NCBI RefSeq assembly: GCF_000968375.1
Contig: NZ_CP009933.1
Coordinates: 3,720,001-3,784,000 of the forward strand
Source of the DNA: Clostridium scatologenes
Lineage (GTDB): Bacteria > Bacillota > Clostridia > Clostridiales > Clostridiaceae
Length of the DNA: 64,000 nt
Direction: 5' to 3'
A program made the position numbers and the translations under genes. This document shows, one piece after another, positions 54,083-62,219 of this stretch. The notes under the pieces were generated by a model, which saw nothing but the letters and a program-made list of their open reading frames with translations, had not been told where the DNA came from and made no database searches. The first letter of the stretch is position 1; every line of letters starts with the position of its first letter.

Positions 54083-54349
54083 ATGGCAAATATAAAATCT
54101 GCAAAGAAAAGAATAAAAGTTATAGAAACTAAAACTCTTAGAAACAGAATGATCAAATCTGCATTAAAAACTGCTATAAAGAAGTTTGAAGTTGCTATAA
54201 CTAGCGGAAATACTGAAGAAGCAAAAACTACTTTTGTTGGCGCTGTTAAAGCATTAGATATGGCTGCTTCAAAGGGAGTAGTACATAAGAACAAAGCAGC
54301 AAGAAGCAAATCAAGATTATCAGCAAAGTTAAAAAATTTAACTGCTTAA
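54083..54349 (+). CDS. rpsT: 30S ribosomal protein S20
   Basis: 88 residues: MANIKSAKKRIKVIETKTLRN, then VHKNKAARSKSRLSAKLKN at the C-terminus, clear S20. GAGGGGGTGAAAAT before ATG. A local hairpin in the 5' leader (CCCTAT against ATGAGGG, 54055-54074) can pair with the ribosome site. Confidence 0.97.
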   Translation: MANIKSAKKRIKVIETKTLRNRMIKSALKTAIKKFEVAITSGNTEEAKTTFVGAVKALDMAASKGVVHKNKAARSKSRLSAKLKNLTA

Positions 54350-54394
54350 TCGAGTAGGCGCTGAATATTTTTTGTTTAGCAATCTCTCACACTA

Positions 54395-54420
54395 CGTTGT
54401 GTACCATTTGGTACACAACG
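54395..54420 (+). terminator. Hairpin after rpsT
   Basis: CGTTGTGTACC / GGTACACAACG perfect 11-base arms, 4-base loop. The tail (GTTTAATGGG) is poor in T, so its strength as a terminator is uncertain. Confidence 0.65.
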
Positions 54421-54888
54421 GTTTAATGGGAATTATTAATATGTAAATTATAGTTATTTTACAATTCTTTTATACATTCTTTTCATCTAAAATTATCTAA
54501 AACATGTTTTTTTAATATTTTGCTTCTCGGTTTATTGACAATTCTTGTAATTACTTCACTGATATTCTTCTAATCATAAAAATTTTAGTACTCAAACTTA
54601 TTCTTAAAATACTCAAATATACTGATTTCCTAGTATATAATTTTACATCCCGTTGTTACATAATATAAGCTCATTTTAATCCTTTTCCTTAAAAATTGAA
54701 ATGCTCCCTCCTATTATATATATCATAATCTTTCCCAAGCAAAAATTTTCACAACCTACTAACTATCCTTTCAAAAAAACAAAAACTTATAAAATACCTT
54801 TCTTGAATATTCAATATGAAAATCTTAGTAGCTATTAAAAATTAATAATTTCTATACATATAATCATTGACTAATTTATTCTTAGCTT

Positions 54889-54918
54889 ACACTATTCATT
54901 TATATTGATCATATATTA
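54889..54918 (+). promoter_or_regulatory. Candidate sigma-K promoter for the collagen-like gene
   Basis: ACAC (54889-54892), 17-base spacer, CATATATTA (54910-54918), matching AC-N16/17-CATANNNTA. It leaves a long leader (over 200 bases) before the TTG at 55149. Confidence 0.5.
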
Positions 54919-54946
54919 TTAATGTAGAATACAATAATGTTATCAA

Positions 54947-55014
54947 GCGATTCTTAGATTCAGGTGGAATTTATCTGCAAATAATACCTTTCTACATCTG
55001 AGTTTTAGAAGAGC
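54947..55014 (+). other. Imperfect long hairpin in leader of collagen-like gene
   Basis: GCGATTCTTAGATTCAGGTG pairs with CATCTGAGTTTTAGAAGAGC, allowing G-U pairs and a few mismatches. Loop about 28 bases. Its role is not known. Confidence 0.45.
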
Positions 55015-55148
55015 TTATTCATGCGCGTAACAGTGCTTATCCCTCAGTTAAGTGGAAAGCCAAAATTTATGATTTTTTATTTTATGCAACTTAACCAAAT
55101 GTTACAGTAAACAATTTAATTTTTCAAGATCAAAAGGGGGGTATTCAT

Positions 55149-57866
55149 TTGAATAATATAGGAATTCAAGTGCAAAAAACAACAGATGGTAGTTTATCAC
55201 CCAATAGCCCAGTTATATTTGATAATATTTTAATTAATCTTAGCAGTAATATAACTTATAATACATCTACAGGTGAATTTACAATCCTGCAACCTGGTAA
55301 GTATTATTTTACCTGGTGGGTTGCCACTCAAAGTGTAGTAGGGGCAAATCAGGCTAATTTCGTCATCAAACCTTCAAATGGAGCTGCCATAATTGGTAAT
55401 TCACCTTTGAAGACAGGGGAAATATATGGAGATGCACTGATAGAAGTAATAACTGCTCCTGTAATAGTAACATTAAATAATTCTAATTTAGGAGTAGTAT
55501 CTTATGCTTCTGCTGCATCTATAAAAGCAAATCTAACTGTTCTAGATGTAAGTGGGATTCCTGGTCCAACAGGTCCAACAGGTCCTGCAGGAGGGCCAAC
55601 TGGGCCAACTGGAGCAACTGGTCCAGCGGGCGGTCCTGCAGGTCCTACTGGTCCCATAGGTCCTACTGGTTCAACAGGTGCCATAGGCCCTACAGGTCCT
55701 GCAGGTGCTAAAGGTTCGCAGGGGGCCCAAGGATTGCAAGGTATTCAAGGGACAACAGGTCCAACAGGACCCCAAGGGCCTCAAGGCATAGCTGGAAATC
55801 AAGGTATACAAGGGCCTCAAGGTACTCAAGGTGTTACTGGTCCTCAAGGTATTCAAGGAGCTACTGGTCCAGCAGGAGGTCCTCCTGGAGCTACTGGCGT
55901 TACTGGTCCTACTGGTTCTACCGGCATTCAAGGCGTTACTGGTTCCACTGGCGCTACTGGTATTCAGGGTGTCACTGGTTCCACTGGTTCCACTGGTGCC
56001 ACCGGTATTCAAGGTATCACTGGTCCTACTGGCGCTACTGGTATTCAAGGCATTACTGGTTCTACTGGTGCCACCGGTATTCAAGGTGTCACTGGTTCTA
56101 CTGGTTCTACTGGCGCTACTGGTATTCAAGGTGTCACTGGTTCTACTGGCGCTACTGGTATTCAAGGCATTACTGGTTCCACTGGTGCTACCGGCATTCA
56201 AGGCATTACTGGTTCCACTGGTGCTACCGGCATTCAAGGCATTACTGGTTCTACTGGTGCCACCGGTATTCAAGGTGTCACTGGTCCTACTGGAGCTACC
56301 GGTATTCAAGGTGTCACTGGCCCTACTGGTTCTACCGGCATTCAAGGCGTTACTGGTGCTACTGGCGCTACTGGTATTCAAGGTGTCACTGGTTCTACTG
56401 GCGCTACCGGCATTCAAGGCATTACTGGTTCTACTGGTGCCACCGGTATTCAAGGTGTCACTGGTCCTACTGGCGCTACTGGTATTCAAGGCGTTACTGG
56501 TTCCACTGGTGCTACTGGCATTCAAGGCATTACTGGTTCTACTGGCGCTACTGGCATTCAAGGTGTCACTGGTCCTACTGGAGCTACCGGTATTCAAGGT
56601 GTCACTGGTTCTACTGGGGCTACCGGTATTCAAGGCGTTACTGGTGCTACTGGTCCTTCAGATGGTTCTACTGGTGCCACTGGTCTTCAGGGTGTCACTG
56701 GCCCCACTGGCTCTCAAGGTATAACTGGGCCTACTGGGCCTGAAGGTGTAACTGGCCCTACTGGAATTACTGGCATTCAGGGTCTAACGGGTCCTACTGG
56801 TCCTCAAGGCATTACTGGTGCTACTGGAGTCACTGGTATTCAAGGCGTGACTGGCCCTACCGGTCCTTCAGATGGTCCTACTGGTGCCACCGGTCTTCAG
56901 GGTGTCACTGGCCCTACTGGCTCTCAAGGTATAACTGGTCCTACTGGGCTTCAAGGTGTAACTGGCCCTACTGGAATTGCTGGCATTCAGGGTCTGACAG
57001 GTTCTACTGGTCCTCAAGGCATAACTGGTGCTACTGGTATTCAAGGTGTGACTGGTCCTACTGGTCCTTCAGATGGTCCTACTGGTGCCACTGGTCTTCA
57101 GGGTGTCACTGGCCCTACTGGCTCTCAAGGTATAACTGGTGCTACTGGTGCCACTGGTCCTACTGGTATTCAAGGTATAACTGGCTCTACTGGACCTCAA
57201 GGTATAACTGGTGCTACCGGCTCTCAAGGCATTACTGGTTTTACTGGCGCTACTGGAGTCACTGGTATTCAAGGTGTAACTGGCCCTACTGGACTTCAAG
57301 GTATAACTGGTCCTACTGGCCCTCAAGGTGCTACTGGTTTTACTGGTGCCACTGGAGTCACTGGTATTCAAGGTGTAACTGGTCCTACTGGGCTTCAAGG
57401 TGTAACTGGCCCTACCGGTTCTGGAACTTCCTTACCTTCACTAGCACAACAACCTTCTACGAATGTAATAAATCCAAATCCTTTTTTTACCCCTGAAGTT
57501 GTACTTCAGATTTCAGTGAATACTACTGTTGGCACAAAAGTGAAATTAGACTCTATGGTAGAAACTAAAATAACAACAACAACTGCTACCCCTTATCAAT
57601 ATACAATCCTTTACGAGTTAATTAGAGATATTAGTACTGATAATCAAACTACTCTTGTTTCGACAACACTTGAAAAACAAGAAGATAATGTCAGCACACC
57701 GCCAACAGCACGAACATTAGGTGAAATCCCTAACTTGACTTGGATTGATACTACTATTTTTACTAGTCATACCTATAGCATTAGAGTTACAGTTACTGGT
57801 AGCAACATCGCAAATACAGGTGTTAATTACCTTACTAGAGCATTAAATGCAATTATATTCACATAA
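55149..57866 (+). CDS. Collagen-like spore-surface protein (BclA type), 905 residues
   Basis: Three regions. Residues 1-135: beta-rich, C1q/TNF-like domain resembling the trimerising C-terminal domain of BclA (FDNILINLSSN, then YNTSTGEFTILQPGKYYFTW). Residues 136-758: about 620 residues of G-X-Y repeats, mostly 12-residue units GSTGATGIQGVT, with interruptions at PAGG and PSDG. Residues 760-905: a beta domain of unknown family. TTG start after GGGGGG. Thr-rich triplets resemble O-glycosylation sites in BclA. I infer an exosporium filament. Confidence 0.88.
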   Translation: MNNIGIQVQKTTDGSLSPNSPVIFDNILINLSSNITYNTSTGEFTILQPGKYYFTWWVATQSVVGANQANFVIKPSNGAAIIGNSPLKTGEIYGDALIEVITAPVIVTLNNSNLGVVSYASAASIKANLTVLDVSGIPGPTGPTGPAGGPTGPTGATGPAGGPAGPTGPIGPTGSTGAIGPTGPAGAKGSQGAQGLQGIQGTTGPTGPQGPQGIAGNQGIQGPQGTQGVTGPQGIQGATGPAGGPPGATGVTGPTGSTGIQGVTGSTGATGIQGVTGSTGSTGATGIQGITGPTGATGIQGITGSTGATGIQGVTGSTGSTGATGIQGVTGSTGATGIQGITGSTGATGIQGITGSTGATGIQGITGSTGATGIQGVTGPTGATGIQGVTGPTGSTGIQGVTGATGATGIQGVTGSTGATGIQGITGSTGATGIQGVTGPTGATGIQGVTGSTGATGIQGITGSTGATGIQGVTGPTGATGIQGVTGSTGATGIQGVTGATGPSDGSTGATGLQGVTGPTGSQGITGPTGPEGVTGPTGITGIQGLTGPTGPQGITGATGVTGIQGVTGPTGPSDGPTGATGLQGVTGPTGSQGITGPTGLQGVTGPTGIAGIQGLTGSTGPQGITGATGIQGVTGPTGPSDGPTGATGLQGVTGPTGSQGITGATGATGPTGIQGITGSTGPQGITGATGSQGITGFTGATGVTGIQGVTGPTGLQGITGPTGPQGATGFTGATGVTGIQGVTGPTGLQGVTGPTGSGTSLPSLAQQPSTNVINPNPFFTPEVVLQISVNTTVGTKVKLDSMVETKITTTTATPYQYTILYELIRDISTDNQTTLVSTTLEKQEDNVSTPPTARTLGEIPNLTWIDTTIFTSHTYSIRVTVTGSNIANTGVNYLTRALNAIIFT
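55555..57424 (+). repeat. Collagen-like triplet array in DNA, 36-base units
   Basis: Tandem coding repeats, mainly 36-base units with synonymous-site variation (ACTGGTGCTACTGG types, GGTATTCAAGGTGTC or GGCATTCAAGGCATT). The array lies in frame within the 55149 gene and makes spurious open frames on the other strand. Confidence 0.9.
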
Positions 57867-57883
57867 AATGTTAATATAATTGT

Positions 57884-57917
57884 GGCTGACTATCTTCTGA
57901 TAGCCAGCTCTTTGTTT
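57884..57917 (+). terminator. Terminator of the collagen-like gene
   Basis: GGCTGACTATC / GATAGCCAGC, one mismatch, 4-base loop, followed by TCTTTGTTT. About 20 bases after the stop. Confidence 0.7.
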
Positions 57918-57943
57918 AAATAAGTATAAAACTTTAAATTTTA

Positions 57944-57973
57944 ATTCCATTTTTCTAAGTTTTACATACTATA
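57944..57973 (+). promoter_or_regulatory. Candidate sigma-K -10 for the repeat-protein gene
   Basis: CATACTATA (57965-57973) matches the sigma-K -10 pattern CATANNNTA. The upstream -35 (TCC/CC at about 16-17 bases) is weak. Expected leader about 55 bases. Confidence 0.35.
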
Positions 57974-58033
57974 AATTGAGGCTAGCCCAAAATTTAATCT
58001 ACGTTTTACAATTAATTAAGGAAGTGAGATACA

Positions 58034-59236
58034 ATGCCCAATAATATAGTATTTAATAATGTAGCTGAAAATCTTAAAACTCAAATATATGGAACAACCT
58101 CTACCGGTACTGTAACGGCACTACTAGTTGACAATAGTGGAAATATACAAATTGGTGGTAGTATTACCTCTACTGTTACAGGTACTGTTAATATCTCTGG
58201 CGGAAGCATTACCTCTACCGTTACTGGTACTGTTAATGTCTCCGGCGGAAGCATAACCTCTACTGTTACGGGTACTGTTAATGTCTCTGGTGGAAGTATA
58301 ACCTCCACTGTTACAGGTACTGTTAGTATCTCTGATGGTAGTATTACAGCTACTGTTACAGGCACAGTCAATGTTTCAGGCGGAAGCATCACTTCTACTG
58401 TTACTGGTACTGTTAATGTCTCCGGCGGAAGCATAACCTCTACTGTTACAGGTACTGTTAATGTCTCTGGTGGAAGTATAACCTCCACTGTTACGGGTAC
58501 TGTTAATGTCTCTGGTGGAAGCATAACCTCTACCGTTACAGGTACTGTTAGTATCTCTGATGGTAGTATTACAGCTACTGTTACAGGCACAGTTAATGTT
58601 TCAGGCGGTAGCATCACCTCTACTGTTACGGGTACTGTTAATGTTTCAGGCGGAAGCATTACCTCTACTGTTACGGGTACTGTTAGTATCTCTGATGGTA
58701 GTATTACAGCTACTGTCACAGGTACCGTCAATGTTTCAGGCGGAAGCATCACCTCTACTGTTACAGGTACCGTTAATGTTTCAGGCGGAAGCATCACTTC
58801 TACTGTTACTGGTACTGTTAATGTTTCAGGTGGTAGTATTACGGCTACTGTTACAGGTACTGTTAACATTTCCAGCGGTAGTGTTTCTGCTACTATTGCA
58901 GGCCATGGGTTTACTTCAAGCTTTGCAACACTCACAGCTAATGCTTCTGCAGCTACAAATACCTTATTCTATTTTGACACTTCACAGTTTGGATACAATA
59001 ACTATTCCTTCTATGTAAAAAATACTGGAACAGCTACAGTATCTGTTAGATTACAAGTTAGTCCAACAACTGCAGAAAGTTACTATATCAATGATACTAC
59101 TGCTGAAGTAACTTTAACCCAGAATCAGGCAATTGTGCTTGCTGCTGGATTATTCTTAAACTACACGAGATTACGTGTACTTGGAACTTCAGATGCTACC
59201 GTAACTGTTGAAGGATATTTTAATGGTCAAAATTAA
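58034..59236 (+). CDS. Ser/Thr-rich 15-residue-repeat surface protein (DUF6385-like C-terminus)
   Basis: 400 residues. A short N-terminal region (1-40; MPNNIVFNNVAENLKTQIYG), then 16 nearly identical 15-residue repeats (SGGSITSTVTGTVNV) plus a degenerate 17th, then a C-terminal domain of about 110 residues resembling DUF6385 (YSFYVKNTGTATVSVRLQVSP). The repeats are predicted beta, possibly a beta-solenoid. GGAAGTGAG lies before the ATG. Inferred as a spore or cell-surface protein with a modifiable repeat. Confidence 0.85.
   Translation: MPNNIVFNNVAENLKTQIYGTTSTGTVTALLVDNSGNIQIGGSITSTVTGTVNISGGSITSTVTGTVNVSGGSITSTVTGTVNVSGGSITSTVTGTVSISDGSITATVTGTVNVSGGSITSTVTGTVNVSGGSITSTVTGTVNVSGGSITSTVTGTVNVSGGSITSTVTGTVSISDGSITATVTGTVNVSGGSITSTVTGTVNVSGGSITSTVTGTVSISDGSITATVTGTVNVSGGSITSTVTGTVNVSGGSITSTVTGTVNVSGGSITATVTGTVNISSGSVSATIAGHGFTSSFATLTANASAATNTLFYFDTSQFGYNNYSFYVKNTGTATVSVRLQVSPTTAESYYINDTTAEVTLTQNQAIVLAAGLFLNYTRLRVLGTSDATVTVEGYFNGQN
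58154..58905 (+). repeat. 45-base minisatellite, 16 copies plus one degenerate
   Basis: Each unit encodes SGGSITSTVTGTVNV. Units 4-5, 9-10 and 12-13 share a variant junction (VSI then SDGSITATV), suggesting block duplications of 5 and 3 units. In frame with the 58034 gene. Confidence 0.9.
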
Positions 59237-59246
59237 TAGCTAAAAT

Positions 59247-59268
59247 GGTAGGAGTATTTTCTCCTACC
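59247..59268 (+). other. Hairpin between the repeat gene and glycosyltransferase gene
   Basis: GGTAGGAG / CTCCTACC with a 6-base loop; no T run. It may allow partial read-through from the repeat gene. Confidence 0.5.
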
Positions 59269-59306
59269 TGCTATCTACCTTAATCAATAAAACAGGGGTG
59301 ATTAAT

Positions 59307-61094
59307 TTGAATTCTACTCTCAGCGTGTGCATGATAGTAAAAAATGAAGCTAAAAACATTGGAAGATGTCTTGGAAGTATATCTCATGTAGCAGACGAAA
59401 TTATAGTCGTAGATACAGGTTCTATTGATAATACTAAAGAAATTGCAAAACAATATGGAGCTAAAATATATGATTTCAAATGGATAGATGATTTTAGCAA
59501 AGCCAGAAACTATTCTCTATCTAAGGCTTCAGGTAATTGGATACTAGTCCTAGATGGTGACGATGAATTTGAAAAAGAAGATACAAATAAACTGTTAAAT
59601 ATAATAAATAATTCAACTGAAGGAGATATATTTGTTTTCAATACTATATGTTATGTAGGAGATACACCCGGTATTGAAAAGATAATGAATGTTAATGTTA
59701 GGCTATTTAAAAATAGCCCAGATATCAAATATCAAGGCAGAATACATGAAGGAGTTATTCCCGGAAATAAAAATATTATAACAAAGTTTGTTGATATACG
59801 AGTATATCATTATGGATATCTAAATTCATGTGTTCAGGAACAAAATAAACGTGAAAGAAATATGAGAATATTAAAAAAAGAATTAAAAGATAATCCTAAT
59901 AATCCATATTGGTTATTTTGTATCGGAAATGAGTACTTTGCCCTAAATCAGCTAGAAAAATCACTTGAATGCTTTCTTGCATCTTATGAAAAAGGTAATA
60001 TAAAAGATATATATATGCCTAAAGTTTTAATAAGAATTATAATGATCTATGATATTTTTGATCAATTAGATGAAGCATTAAAGTATATAGATAAAGCCTT
60101 AAATCATTATCCTAGATACACTGATGTTGAATTCATAAGAGCTGGTATATATAAAAAATTAGGTCATGTTACAAAAGCAATAAGAAGCTTTGAACAATGC
60201 TCAAAATTAGGAGAACCTCCTTCTACACTCAGTTTTATCATAGGAGTAGGAAGCTATAAAGCATATTATGAATTAGGAAATATTTTCTATGAATTAAATG
60301 ATTATGAAGAAGCTCTAAAGTTTTATAATCAAAGCCTTTTAGTGAAAAGTGATTTTCATCCTGCTATTATTAAAATAGGAGCAGTTTTCACTAAAATTTA
60401 TACTGATCCTGAAGATATTAAAAAGAATATAGAAAAATTCTTTAATCTAAATGATCCTTTAAACTATTCTAATTTAGAAGAGATATTATTTTCCGCACAA
60501 CAATACCAACTTTCCTTATATTATGCTAATTCCGCAATAGCTAACAACGTTAGGGTTCCATATATGACTTTCAAGAAAGCTATGTGTATGTATAATCTAA
60601 AAATGTACGAAGATGCAATAAAAGAATTTAAAAAAATAAATTCCAATAATCCAAATTATTTAGATAGTCAAGTTACACTTTTTATGTGTTATTTATCTTT
60701 AAATAAATTTGAGGATACAGAAAAAGTTTTATCCATTATAGAAAAAATTGACGACCATAAAAATATTTATAAAACATTTCTATGTTTAAATAATATTTTT
60801 CAATCAAAAGATAAAGAAATTCTAAGCGAGGATGAGCAAAAATCTAATGAATATTTACCTATTATTATTAATGTACTTGATGCTTTTCTTAATACTAATG
60901 AATTTGACAAATTTGAAAAATCTCTAGAATTATTGAATTGTATAGAAAGTAGTAGTGCTTTACTTGAACTAGCAAAGTTATACTCAAAACATGGATTAGT
61001 ACAAATTGCTGTAAGTGAAATAAAAAGATCTATTAATATTTTTAACAAATTAGACAAAGAATGTGCACATATTCTCTATAAAAGCTTTCATTAA
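59307..61094 (+). CDS. GT2 glycosyltransferase with TPR repeats
   Basis: About 595 residues. Family 2 GT-A domain at 1-230: LSVCMIVKNEAKNIGRCL, then EIIVVDTGSIDNTKEIA, with the DxD-like DGDDE. TPR repeats fill most of the rest (for example YYELGNIFYELNDYEEALKFY). The layout matches C. difficile SgtA, which glycosylates BclA3. TTG at 59307 has GGGGTGA upstream; GTG at 59298 also open. Inferred substrate: Thr in the neighbouring repeat proteins. Confidence 0.85.
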   Translation: MNSTLSVCMIVKNEAKNIGRCLGSISHVADEIIVVDTGSIDNTKEIAKQYGAKIYDFKWIDDFSKARNYSLSKASGNWILVLDGDDEFEKEDTNKLLNIINNSTEGDIFVFNTICYVGDTPGIEKIMNVNVRLFKNSPDIKYQGRIHEGVIPGNKNIITKFVDIRVYHYGYLNSCVQEQNKRERNMRILKKELKDNPNNPYWLFCIGNEYFALNQLEKSLECFLASYEKGNIKDIYMPKVLIRIIMIYDIFDQLDEALKYIDKALNHYPRYTDVEFIRAGIYKKLGHVTKAIRSFEQCSKLGEPPSTLSFIIGVGSYKAYYELGNIFYELNDYEEALKFYNQSLLVKSDFHPAIIKIGAVFTKIYTDPEDIKKNIEKFFNLNDPLNYSNLEEILFSAQQYQLSLYYANSAIANNVRVPYMTFKKAMCMYNLKMYEDAIKEFKKINSNNPNYLDSQVTLFMCYLSLNKFEDTEKVLSIIEKIDDHKNIYKTFLCLNNIFQSKDKEILSEDEQKSNEYLPIIINVLDAFLNTNEFDKFEKSLELLNCIESSSALLELAKLYSKHGLVQIAVSEIKRSINIFNKLDKECAHILYKSFH

Positions 61095-61151
61095 AAAAAT
61101 CAAATTCTCACTTAATTTACACATGAAAAGCTAAATGAAGGATGTGAAAAA

Positions 61152-62006
61152 ATGCCAAATACAATTTTTTATTCAAATTATAGTGTAACATTAGATGAAG
61201 CAAATCCTTCTATAGTATGGGCTGGGAGCCCCTATTTAATTTCAGGCTTATATGCTAATACTAACCCACCTAATTTATATAGAAGTCTGCTTCATTTTGA
61301 TATAAGTTCTCTTTCATCAGATTTTCAAATACAAAGTTGTATTTTAAATATATATGTTACCACTGTAGCATCTTCTACCGTACAGGATTTATTTACCCCA
61401 TACCTTGTAACTTCTACTTGGAATCAACTTACTACTTGGTCAACACAACCTTTAATAAATTATTCAATAAAAGGTACTTCTACACCAATAAGCAATGTAG
61501 GTCCTATAAGTTTTGATGTAACACCTATAGTTAAATACTGGATTAACTCTGGAACAAATAATGGATTGATAATAAATTCCACAGAATCTATACCACTTAG
61601 TACAAAAACTTTCTTTAGTAGTAATTATACAAGTAATTTATCGCAGAGACCATTTTTAAATATACAATATATAGATTCATATCCAGTAACAGTATTTAGA
61701 AGAAGATTCGAAACTACTAGCAATAATTTGGCAACTTCTACTACACCACAAGCAAGTTCTCCAATAGATGTATCTCAAATCTTTGATTATACAATCTTCA
61801 TTCAAAATACTGGTACAAATTTAATAAATTTAACTTTACAAATAAGTCCTGATGGAATTAATTTTGCTACAGAAGCTCAGAATTCTATATCTACAGGTGA
61901 ATTAATACCAATAGTTTCTAGGTACCTTACCAATTATATAAGATTTGTTTATAATTCCGTTGGAGGTGTTGGCAGTTTCAAATATTGGATAATAAAACAA
62001 TCATAA
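61152..62006 (+). CDS. DNRLRE-like surface protein with shared C-terminal domain
   Basis: 284 residues. The N-terminal 175 residues resemble DNRLRE beta domains (LYRSLLHFDISSL, then FDVTPIVKYWINSGTNNGLII). The C-terminal 100 residues align by eye with the last domain of the 58034 protein (YTIFIQNTGTNLINLTLQISPDG). GAAGGATGTG lies before the ATG. Last gene of the island, followed by a terminator. Confidence 0.8.
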   Translation: MPNTIFYSNYSVTLDEANPSIVWAGSPYLISGLYANTNPPNLYRSLLHFDISSLSSDFQIQSCILNIYVTTVASSTVQDLFTPYLVTSTWNQLTTWSTQPLINYSIKGTSTPISNVGPISFDVTPIVKYWINSGTNNGLIINSTESIPLSTKTFFSSNYTSNLSQRPFLNIQYIDSYPVTVFRRRFETTSNNLATSTTPQASSPIDVSQIFDYTIFIQNTGTNLINLTLQISPDGINFATEAQNSISTGELIPIVSRYLTNYIRFVYNSVGGVGSFKYWIIKQS

Positions 62007-62011
62007 GAAAT

Positions 62012-62056
62012 GGTACTGTTATATTAGCAATTTTTTAAATCGCTATTAACAGTACC
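62012..62056 (+). terminator. Terminator of the surface island
   Basis: GGTACTGTTATATTAGC pairs with GCTATTAACAGTACC, loop about 13 bases, then TTATTT. It separates the island from the convergent holA. Confidence 0.75.
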
Positions 62057-62219
62057 TTATTTAAGTCAAAAAATAATTTTAGTCTCTTAAGAAATTCTTC
62101 TAAAATACTTAATTTTAACTTGTTTTTTGTAAAGAACTTTAATTGGAAAATTCTTTTCATCTGTTAATTGTATTTTTACAAAAAGCTGTTTTGCCAAATT
62201 AAATAATTATCCACTATAT

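Larger units (their letters stand above)
54350..55148. other. 799-base region between rpsT and the collagen-like gene
   Basis: No coding region seen. It contains, in order: the rpsT hairpin (54395-54420), AT-rich sequence, a candidate sigma-K promoter (54889-54918), and an imperfect leader hairpin (54947-55014). Confidence 0.6.

Noticed and set aside
53947..54309. Minus-strand frame over rpsT
   Set aside because: Antisense shadow of the S20 gene; no ribosome site.
55671..56633. Long open frame on the minus strand across the collagen array
   Set aside because: It is an artefact of the 36-base coding repeats (TGS/NTG-rich antisense product) with no ribosome site and no independent conservation signal.
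55555..58905. Tandem repeats possibly a CRISPR array
   Set aside because: No unique spacers; repeats are contiguous, in frame and translated. No cas genes in the window.
58081..58935. Minus-strand and alternative plus-strand frames in the 45-base repeat array
   Set aside because: Products are simple periodic sequences (VEVMLPPETLTVPVT) that mirror the real repeat gene in frame 58034.
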